A program made the translations under genes and the position numbers. From Gracilaria domingensis (lineage: Eukaryota > Rhodophyta > Florideophyceae > Gracilariales > Gracilariaceae), in the NCBI GenBank assembly GCA_022539475.1, contig VCMS01000078.1, forward strand, positions 1 to 64,000: a stretch of 64,000 nucleotides of DNA, in the 5' to 3' direction. The notes beneath the pieces were generated by a model. That model was not told the DNA's origin. It saw nothing but the letters and a program-made list of their open reading frames with translations, and ran no database searches. Of the stretch, positions 56,742 through 64,000 are shown piece after piece (the first letter of the stretch is position 1; each line of letters starts with the position of its first letter).

Positions 56742-57701
56742 TCAGACTGTCTCTGGGCACGGTACACTTTTCACAAACGATCGTACATGGCTTCGCACGT
56801 AGCCTGTCTTGAACCAGTCAAGAAGGCAGTCTTTCGTGGCGTCATGTGCCGCCATAATCAAAGGTTTCAGAGGTGTGGTCCACTGTGCTACGCGTTTGAG
56901 CTCTCGCATGCTCAATGTTTCATTCTGCCAGGTTCTCATGTATGCTGTTATCAGATCGATAAAATGCGGCTGTTCGCGAGTATTCAAGTCCAGAAATGGA
57001 TGTCCTATGTATGAACATTCCCAGTCAAAAAACAAGAATGGTGACCCGTCTCCTCCAGATTGTGCAACATTAGCGGAATGCAAGTCGCCGTGAACAATTG
57101 TATTGGGCAACGGCGTTTCCTCCCATACTCTGAAAACGTGATCCAGATACGGTTCACACACTGCGAAATGTTCGAGTTCTACTCGGAAACTGGTTGCGTG
57201 TTGTTCCATATAGGTGGACACTATTTTGAACGCGTTGCGAATCCATTTGGAATCGTAGAGAAGTACTTGACTGGCTATGAGTTCGGGCACGAGCGTTGTG
57301 GATTTTTGATGCACATGTGCGAGCTGCTCCATAGCTGCATTAACAGACGCTTGTACTCGTTTCGTCTCGGAGATACTCATTAATGGCTTTCTCAGCGGAA
57401 CAAGAAATGAGCCCATGGCCGGTAGTCCAAAGTCCAGTGTAGCAAACGCATTTAGAGAATGATTGACGAAAATGGGCTCGGGCGTGAACTGGGGAAACGA
57501 ACGGTGTAATGCTAGCGTTTTGGCAATCTCGTTGTTTCCTTCAGGAACGAACTTCACGTACACGTCCGCCTCTGTAGTTGGGACGCGATTGATACAACTT
57601 AAACACCCGAAACGAAACTGCTCCGGATTACCTGTAGATGTGTATCCCGCCGCCTGCAGTTCTTGCTTTACAACGGGCTGAATTTTGTGATAAAAGCCCA
57701 A
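56742..57701 (-). CDS. APH-family small-molecule kinase (fructosamine-kinase-like fold)
   Basis: A 319-codon frame ending in TGA. The kinase motifs of the aminoglycoside phosphotransferase family are clear. They are Lys50 in VYVKFVP (ATP contact), the catalytic loop VHGDLHSANVA with Asp206 and Asn211, and FFDWECSYIGHPFLDL with the metal-binding Asp226. Such enzymes phosphorylate small substrates such as choline, homoserine, ketosamines or sugars; the substrate is not evident. Sequence starting GFYHKIQPVV looks like a normal N-terminus, but its first codon is TTG (57699-57701). A TAA lies nine codons upstream with no ATG between, and the next in-frame Met is at residue 96. The start may have mutated from ATG, or an upstream exon may exist. 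A GC-rich minisatellite lies just upstream. Confidence 0.7.
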   Translation of the reverse strand: MGFYHKIQPVVKQELQAAGYTSTGNPEQFRFGCLSCINRVPTTEADVYVKFVPEGNNEIAKTLALHRSFPQFTPEPIFVNHSLNAFATLDFGLPAMGSFLVPLRKPLMSISETKRVQASVNAAMEQLAHVHQKSTTLVPELIASQVLLYDSKWIRNAFKIVSTYMEQHATSFRVELEHFAVCEPYLDHVFRVWEETPLPNTIVHGDLHSANVAQSGGDGSPFLFFDWECSYIGHPFLDLNTREQPHFIDLITAYMRTWQNETLSMRELKRVAQWTTPLKPLIMAAHDATKDCLLDWFKTGYVRSHVRSFVKSVPCPETV

Positions 57702-57884
57702 CGAATATTGTGGTGGCGTTTCTTAGGGGGTGACCCGCCGTCCTTGGGACACCCCCAAAAGGATTTTTATTTTGTCCTGAAACTTCCCAGGACACCCCCG
57801 CCAGAACTTTTCCCATATCTCGCCAGAGAGAGAAGGAAAGTGCAGCGTGGAAGCTGCACTTCCCCCTCCTTCTCCCCAGCCTCA

Positions 57885-58470
57885 GGTTGCGCGCGTCGCA
57901 CCGCCGAGGTGCGACGACGCGAAAGCTGATTGTTGCACGCGTCGCGCCACCAAGACGCGACGGCGCGAAAGCTGGACGTTGAGCGCGTCGCGCCGCGCTG
58001 GTGCAACGGCACGAAAGCTGATTGTTGCACGCGTCGCTTTGCGCCAACGCGACAACAAAAAGCCAAAGAATGAGCGCCTCGCTCCACGCTGGGGCGACGG
58101 CGCGAAAGCTGAATGATGCGTGCGTTGCGCCAGCGAGATGCGACAACGATTAAGCTAAATGATGAACGGTTCAGGTCTCGCTGGCGCGACGGCGCGGAAG
58201 CTGAATAATGCGTACGTCGCGCCGCCGGAACGCGACGGCGCTAGGACAGAATGCTGCGCACGTCGCGCCTCGGCGAGGTGCGAGGGCGCAAGAACTGAAT
58301 GACGCACAAATCAGGCCGCGAGGAAGAGCGCCGGCGTAAAAACAGGATGTTGCGCGTCGCGCCGACGGGGCGTGACGACGTCCATGCAGCATGTTACGCG
58401 TCGCGCGGCCGTGGCGCGATAACGCAGGGAGAAGCGGACGTCATGCGTCGCGCCGTAAGAACCAGTACAA
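57885..58470. repeat. degenerate 46-bp minisatellite
   Basis: About a dozen copies of a unit like CGCGAAAGCTGATTGTTGCA followed by CGCGTCGCGCC and a variable part ending CGACGG. Several consecutive copies are exactly 46 bp (from about 57919, 57965, 58097, 58143 and 58189); later copies drift to 48 bp. Many CpG sites. The long ORFs across it on both strands are repeat artefacts. Confidence 0.85.
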
Positions 58471-58515
58471 TGCCAAACCCAGTTTAATGCAAGAGCAAGA
58501 AAGGGTGAGGGAGTA

Positions 58516-59085
58516 TCAATCAGTCGACAACATCGCTTTGACAACGGCATGAACGAGATGGAGCGCACGTGCGCGGGAGGAAGAGCGCAGCACCATCATC
58601 GAAAGCGTCAGCCCAACGCCAATCCCGCGCACGAATAGTTTGGGGAGCTCGCTAAGGTTTTCCTTCAGCTCATCCATCGACACTCCACGCTTGAAAAGAA
58701 AGTCATACAGGGCCTCCTCACACGCGAATAGCTGGGCTTCGGTACGTTCTTCGTCGTCGTCCTCGTCGGCGAGCGCGGCGTCCTCTTCACACTGGATTGT
58801 ATCTGCGGTTACCTCTTTAGCCTCATGTTCAATAACGCATGTCGATTTTGCAACCGGAATGTCAGAACGGTCCGTATCGTCGTCCGTAACAGTAGCTAGC
58901 ACTTCTTTCGTGGTCGAAATTGTAACAATGATGGGAAAAGAAGTCGAAGATGAATTTGGGAGGTCTGACGACGAGGTTAAGAAAGGTCTGTTTTGGCATG
59001 TGATATACGACAAGAGGTAACCGAAAAGACAGCAAGTTAACAAGTCCACATGGATAATACCAGAAGAACTGGCAGACGCCCCCAC
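58516..59085 (-). CDS. hypothetical acidic protein, start uncertain
   Basis: A 189-codon frame on the minus strand ends in TGA. The first part is Ser/Thr-rich, the middle is acidic (EDDDEERTEAQLFACEE), and the end is a helical segment (LYDFLFKRGVSMDELKENL) with a hydrophobic stretch (LFVRGIGVGLTLSMMVLR) that could be one membrane helix. The frame has no upstream ATG; its first codon is GTG and the first Met lies far inside. It is either an exon of a spliced gene or a remnant. No family was recognised. Confidence 0.3.
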   Translation of the reverse strand: MGASASSSGIIHVDLLTCCLFGYLLSYITCQNRPFLTSSSDLPNSSSTSFPIIVTISTTKEVLATVTDDDTDRSDIPVAKSTCVIEHEAKEVTADTIQCEEDAALADEDDDEERTEAQLFACEEALYDFLFKRGVSMDELKENLSELPKLFVRGIGVGLTLSMMVLRSSSRARALHLVHAVVKAMLSTD

Positions 59086-59962
59086 GCCAGATCAGCAATG
59101 ACCAGTTAGAAATGAACATAACGAAGCGAGTAGAACCAATACTAGGGTATCATGTGGAAGACGGGTATTACCCGAAGAACTAATTGAGAACCTAAATAGC
59201 CAGATGAAATCTGGCCAACCACCGACCTACATAATGAAGAACCGTAGAGTGACATCACTCCCTACTATGGATATGGTGAGAAGTGCTAGGGTATTTGTCA
59301 GGAGACGAAAATCAGACTACAACTTAGGGCACGCGCAGCATCATAATTGTAGATATAAACCCCCGAGTTCGAAGCTTCTCAGCCAACTCGGCGGGGATAG
59401 ACCACTTTTCCCTGTCGACAACCTCCCCCACCCGCTCCTTAACCGTTCCTCTTTTCCCTCTCTCTCTTTCTTTCTCCCACCATCTTCCCTTAGCGCGGTC
59501 TGCGCCTCCCTGCAACCAACCTTTCCCCCTACATTCCCTTGTTCGCGGCGGCCCGGTCTCCTGCCGTTCCCTACGCAGTCGCCTGTGTTGCCCTCCATTG
59601 AACTCATCCGCACATTGCGACCATCCCTACGTCTCCATTCTCCCGGGCGGACGTTGGCAGTGTTACGCATCGCACTGGTTCTCTTTCTGTCGCCACCTTG
59701 CCTGGTTGTTAGGTTTGTAGTGGCATCGACGACAGACTCCTCCGCTTCAGTCCTGTCAATCTATCTTCCCGCCGACACCTTTGTGTGTCTTGGTCTGTTG
59801 GTCCTGCATTCTGTTGTTGTGTTGACTCTCGGTATCGAACGGCGAGCCATATTCTTGTTGGAATCTTATCCCTGTTTTCAGTCTGCGGGGAAATTCCTAT
59901 CTATCTTGGGGTTGTACTGTCTGCTCCTGCAGACGTCTGAGATACGTTGATATCTGTTGCCT
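59086..59962 (-). other. retroelement leader-like DNA
   Basis: On the minus strand this continues the leader box at 59963-60047. It is rich in AACAACAGAA-, GGTGGCGACAGAAAG- and GGAGAG-type sequence, comparable to 35360-35480 beside the copia element. The plus-strand ORF 59204-59950 has no recognisable motif and is probably fortuitous. No Gag or Pol follows, so this would be a truncated insertion. Confidence 0.35.
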
Positions 59963-60047
59963 CTTTGGGCTGGTACTCTCGAGCATTTCTTGTGCCCTCC
60001 ATGGGTTTGTCACCACCGGCGTCGTTTCCCCCAAAAATGGCGTCCAC
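59963..60047 (-). repeat. retroelement leader box (copy 2)
   Basis: Read on the minus strand it starts GTGGACGCCATTTTTGGGGG, contains GGTGGTGACAAACCC and ends CGAGAGTACCAGCCCAAA, matching 35274-35359. Confidence 0.65.
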
Positions 60048-60052
60048 AAATA

Positions 60053-60610
60053 TCATTGCAGATTTTTTCGGAGCCTTTCTGGGCTGGAGGCGTCTGGGTG
60101 ACGTAGAAAAGCTTGAACGAAGCGTGCGGCGTGCTCATCCGCAGCCAGCTGCTGTCCGTTGTTCAGAAGAAGGTGCCAATCGACCAACTGAAACGGGGCA
60201 GGTGGTTGAAGATTGTCGTCATGCACTTCAATTATGACGACAGATTTGGTGTTTGGCGGGAAGCCATCATCGACTTCGAAATCGGTATCGTCAACCACGT
60301 GCACGCTTCCAGAAATTGCAAAGTGATCGCGTGTAGAGGAAAGATAGTAGGTGCGTTGCACGTCCAAATACTTTTCCGTGATTACTGGCAGGTCCAATGA
60401 TCCGTCTTTGTGTTTGTGCATCACGACAGACTTGCCATGGTTTGCGACCAAGGCGACATGGTGCCCCTCGCAGGCGCCATGCGATGAGGACGACGTCTCT
60501 CCGGTACTGGATGCTGTATATTGGGGCTGCTTCGGCTCCGAGGATCGTTCAGACGATGACGACGTTTGTTCACAACGGGCGGCTGTGTCGGGTTGGTGCG
60601 GTGGTTCCAT
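60053..60610 (-). CDS. hypothetical protein adjoining a retroelement box
   Basis: A 185-residue ORF from ATG 60610. The first 45 residues are Ser/Gln/Glu-rich. A folded-looking part follows (HVALVANHGKSVVMHKHKDG, EVDDGFPPNTKSVVIIEV, PAPFQLVDWHLLLNN). It ends only six bases before the leader box of a retroelement, so the C-terminus may have been cut or replaced by that insertion. CTATAATAATGG at the start gives a TATA-like sequence only a few bases upstream. No family was recognised. Confidence 0.35.
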   Translation of the reverse strand: MEPPHQPDTAARCEQTSSSSERSSEPKQPQYTASSTGETSSSSHGACEGHHVALVANHGKSVVMHKHKDGSLDLPVITEKYLDVQRTYYLSSTRDHFAISGSVHVVDDTDFEVDDGFPPNTKSVVIIEVHDDNLQPPAPFQLVDWHLLLNNGQQLAADEHAARFVQAFLRHPDASSPERLRKNLQ

Positions 60611-60619
60611 TATTATAGC

Positions 60620-62057
60620 TCGCTACTAAGAAGAATCGCAGCACTTGAGCAAATGGCAGCGGATGATGTTGAACTTCTATACATGTAGCACTTTGTCTTG
60701 AAACAAACAGTGCAGCCTTGGATTGCACGTGTACATGTCTGATTCATCCCAGTTGTCGCCAATTTAAACGAAATTTTTCTGGGAAAAAAGCTTGAAAAGT
60801 AAAATTTGTTGTCTATCTGACTCTTCGTCAACAAGCCTTGTTGAGAGGCTGTCATTTGGGTTCGCGCGCAGCTCATCGGAGGGCCGCCATTGCGAGTAGC
60901 TCGCCAGCCGTAGCACAGTTCCATTAACCTTGATGACAACGTTCTGGCGCTGTGTACGACGCAGAATATCCCATTTTCTAAGCAAAGGAGCTCCCTATAC
61001 GCGAATAGATCTATACATAGATACGCCGCAATTTATGCCAATAATGCAAAGAACAATGGTCTTGCTTGGTGGCTAATACTCAGAACTAGTTAAAACTTTG
61101 TCAAGTTTTCAAAAGACAGCACGCATTCGTTAACGATTTTGACGATGTATCATGAGTGATCACTCAGCCAGTCTTTGTTTATTCAAGCCTGTCTATGCTT
61201 TTTCATCTACAATCGATTAGCTAAGGGACGAGTAGAGCATCACTATAAGTCTGAACAACCTTCCAGTACTTCAGATTCGAATGTGCCGAAGGTACCAACG
61301 TTACCCACGAAACCATGCCCGAATCGATGACTGGCCGACTACGTCCATTTTTGTCATGACTCTGACTCCGTGACTTCTTAGCTCTGAGCTGTAGTCATAA
61401 AAGTAGTCAAGCTGTCTAGAACGCCCGGTAGAGTCCTCCCAACGGCTCTTCAGCGACCTAGGTCGCATTTAAGGTTATCAAAGTCAGTCTCTATTGTCTG
61501 GAACTTTGGAAATGACGGAGATTATAAGGTCTTTTGTTCATTCTGCGGTACAAACACCCTGTCAGACTCAAAGCTCTTTGCTCCATCCAAAGGCATCAGC
61601 GTTTCTTAGGACTGTTCTGAAGGTCGCAAACAAGATTTTGGAGCAGTGAGTTACATATACAAGCTAAACAATTCATGTGCTTGGCCATTGCTTGCCTGAT
61701 CACTACCACTGTAGAAATCATGTTTGATGTGTTACCGGGTACGTGAATGTGTTGCTGCAAGGTACAGTTGGCAATGACACTATCAAGGCTCGCGTTAGGA
61801 ACTGCGTGTACTCGTGCCTGTACGATTCTATGACGCATTTGCGTTCTACATAGACTAGCGCTAGACTTGCTGCTGCCCACGTCAGCCGTTGTTCAGCAAT
61901 CCCCGTTAGTCTTAGGTAGTGGATTTACTCCGCTATAAGAACCCCTACAGACTGGTTTCGTCCCAGATGGGAGGAGGCAAGGGACTCGACAACTACTGTC
62001 TAGTGGTAAAGATTTGTTTATCTGTTTTCGATCGTCTTCACGCCGATTTCTATTGTT
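60620..62057. other. no recognisable gene; probable 5' flank or LTR of copia element
   Basis: Short ORFs only. CTATAAGAACCCC at about 61932 lies about 120 bp upstream of the Gag frame and could be the promoter within a 5' LTR. The second LTR is outside the window, so this cannot be checked here. Confidence 0.3.
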
Positions 62058-64000
62058 ATGGGCCCAGAGAGTTCTTCAAGCGACCTGCCGACGCGCCCTC
62101 GCTTCTCTTGGGACATCCGTAACGTCCCTTGGACAGATGGCCGTGGCAACCAGGAACAGTATGCCAATGCCGTCTCGCTGTGGCAAGCCTTTCACGCTAC
62201 TTTGACTGACTCCAACGACAATAAGATTCGGAAAAACGTGCAAGGCATTATGTTGCAGTCGCAATTGTTTGGTCGCGCCCGCGACATCTGCAAGTCAATC
62301 CCCGCCAAGAAGATTCGTTCCGAAGAAGGAGCGCAGGCATAGTAGACGCTTTGTACAAGCGAGACCCACTTGCAGTTGTTTCTGATGTCTATCAGGATTT
62401 TCTGGCACTACTCAACACGAAGAGGAATGCCAATGAGAGCTTCAAAAATTTTGAATCACGCTTTCAAGCCCATGTTTCAAGAGTCAATGCTCACGGCTCT
62501 GAGGCAAAGCTATCAGAAGCCTTAGTTGCCTTCACGTTGTTGGCCAATTCGGATGTGGACAGCAACCAGCGAGTGTCCGTGCTCGCTAATTGTTCTCCGA
62601 AGGATCTCACAATCACCTCCACATCTACCACTGACGACATTCTCAAGGCAGTGTCATACGAATCCATTGCTTCCGTCCTTCGACAGTGTGACAAAGTCCG
62701 TGGTCAGACGTCTCCCTCTGCTACGACAACGCTGTCTACCAATGCGTCTTTTGCATCGTCGTCCCGCTCTGGAGGTCGCAAGGGCACACAACGTCAGCGT
62801 ATGACTCCAGAGCAGATCAACGATATGAAACAGAAGACGAAGTGCAATAGATGTGGAAAGTACGGACACTGGGCTAACGATCACCGCCGCGACGGTTCGT
62901 TGAAGCCTGGCTTCAAGGCGATGGATAACCCAGGTAGCACTGACAAGGAGAATAAGAACGTTTTGACATTCAATATGGCAAAGCTACGCGAGTTGGACAA
63001 TCCAGCACCTTCTATCCTTGGAGCAGACGGACCACTGCTGGACAACGCTGCGCCCTACAGCGGAATCGGTTTTAAAGAACTACATATGATCAGAGACCTA
63101 GTTCTACCAAACTGGAACGGCGCGCTTGAACCATTGCCAGAGGCCGTGGCGGATAAGACGCACTGGCAATATGGATCTGGAAATCACAGAAGTGAACCAA
63201 GGCCCCTACTTGGATCGGTTCTACTAACGGGACGCACAGATGAAGGTCACATTGTCAAGATCCGTCACCTTGTCATCGAGGGATCTTCCCAGTGGGTGAT
63301 AGGGCGCAACGTAACGACATATTGTGACATTCTACACATGGATCACAATTTGTTAAGATTGCCCAACGATCAGCAAAGAGGGCAAACAAGAACTATCACC
63401 CTCATCGACGAAGACATGCACACCTACATACCGTACTCAGTGTTTACAGATCACCACTCAGCACTCACGACGGAGAACAAGACAATCCTATTCTGCGCGA
63501 CAGCTCACCTAGACGAAGGACTCGCCGACAGGCCTTGGAAGGAACTGAAGAAAATTGTCGATAAGGTCCACCGTCACATCTGTGGCCATTCTACGTACTC
63601 GGATATCAAGTTGCTTTTGCAACGGAATGGTTTATGGAACGATCAGATAGGCACCTACCTTTGCAAGGTACTGGAAGAATGCACCTCATGCATAGCTACG
63701 TCCACGCCGAAGACTACGCGCAAAGTATCGCTCAGTAGCATGAGCAGGAGTTTCAATGAAGTAGTTTGCGTCGACCACATGTACCTTGACGAGTTTTGTG
63801 TCATGCACATTATGGACGCCACATCACGGTATTCCGTCGGCGCGGTAGTGGACAACACCTCGATGAAGAATGCGATTTATGTTTTCGACGCACATTGGAC
63901 TACTCCGTTTTGGACGCCTCAGACTGTCGCATATGACCCTGCGTTTAGAAACAGCATCTTTGAGAACTTTCTCATTCGAAACGCAATTGAACCCAGACCT
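62058..64000 (+). mobile_element. copia-type retrotransposon, 5' half, runs off right edge
   Basis: A first frame (62058-62342) encodes the N-terminal Gag (RFSWDIRNVPWTDG onward). A one-base offset near 62339 moves to a frame open from there to the last base. This second frame continues Gag (VDALYKRDPLAVVSDV) and has a zinc knuckle, Cys-x2-Cys-x4-His-x4-His (62843-62884), whose last ligand is His rather than the usual Cys. It continues with a protease-like region (NAAPYSGIGFKEL, 63045), an integrase zinc domain (HRHICGHS then CTSCIA), and integrase core Asp residues in VCVDHMY (63773) and AYDPAF (63935). Protease followed directly by integrase fits Ty1/copia. Reverse transcriptase would lie to the right of the window. 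The single frameshift is probably a mutation. Confidence 0.75.

Noticed and set aside
57628-58146. Minus-strand 172-residue and plus-strand ORFs in 57.6-58.5 kb
   Set aside because: They are translations of the 46-bp minisatellite in CG-rich DNA, with no constraint on frame.
59204-59950. 248-residue plus-strand ORF
   Set aside because: Low-complexity, Leu/Ser/Pro-rich composition and location in leader-like retroelement DNA on the opposite strand; no motif.

Overview
The window looks like nuclear DNA of a eukaryotic alga, most plausibly a florideophyte red alga of the Chondrus crispus type. The basis is a secreted NapH1-like vanadium haloperoxidase homologue, compact and mostly intronless host genes with TATA-like boxes about 90-160 bp upstream of the start, rare short GT-AG introns with a CTAAC branch motif, and intergenic DNA packed with copia, Mutator, hAT and Plavaka-type elements. 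The organism is an inference; no rRNA, tRNA or CRISPR array was recognised.

Layout. 1-14.0 kb: a decayed transposon-rich block. A plus-strand gene (2.8-6.0 kb) joins a beta-class amino-DNA methyltransferase (DPPY motif first, AdoMet motif later) to a C-terminal SET domain. Next comes a coiled-coil gene with three internal repeats (6.5-9.0 kb), and then, convergent on the minus strand, a Plavaka-like transposase (9.2-12.2 kb). All three carry frameshifts or internal stops. To the left lies a 44-bp-arm palindrome with a third copy 1 kb away. To the right (12.6-13.75 kb) lies a tandem series of exon/intron-like units. 14.1-17.2 kb: a decayed gag-protease retroelement (minus). 17.6-21.2 kb: an AT-rich island with a 19-bp-arm palindrome and a degenerate hAT-like element.

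21.4-29.1 kb: a 10-TM EamA/DMT transporter gene (minus), then a complete 5,993-bp Mutator element with 278-bp terminal inverted repeats and a perfect 9-bp target duplication. Its ORFs join through a 68-nt intron into one predicted protein: Ulp1-type protease, zinc-binding domain, MULE transposase and SWIM finger. An in-frame TAG lies between the second catalytic Asp and the catalytic Glu. The element sits in a 150-bp tandem repeat about 110 bp upstream of the transporter TATA box.

29.1-43.5 kb: a fold-back repeat, an intact succinate-semialdehyde dehydrogenase-type gene, a 474-bp hAT MITE with an 8-bp target duplication, a transposase stub, a copia element with an intact pol but no recognisable LTR pair, and a cluster of ATTCGCGAA palindromes.

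43.5-62 kb: host genes between repeat arrays. They are a secreted 12-cysteine basic protein, a decayed unknown gene, a frameshifted secreted S33-type alpha/beta hydrolase, the haloperoxidase homologue (Ser where the catalytic His of SGH is expected), and an APH-family kinase with TTG at the start position. 62-64 kb: the 5' half of a second copia element, running off the right edge.

The strongest candidate for an undescribed system is the DNA-methyltransferase/SET fusion beside the coiled-coil and Plavaka genes. It would be a transposon-associated gene set able in principle to mark both DNA and histones. The second is the protease-transposase fusion made by splicing in the Mutator element. Host genes show no operon-like coupling.
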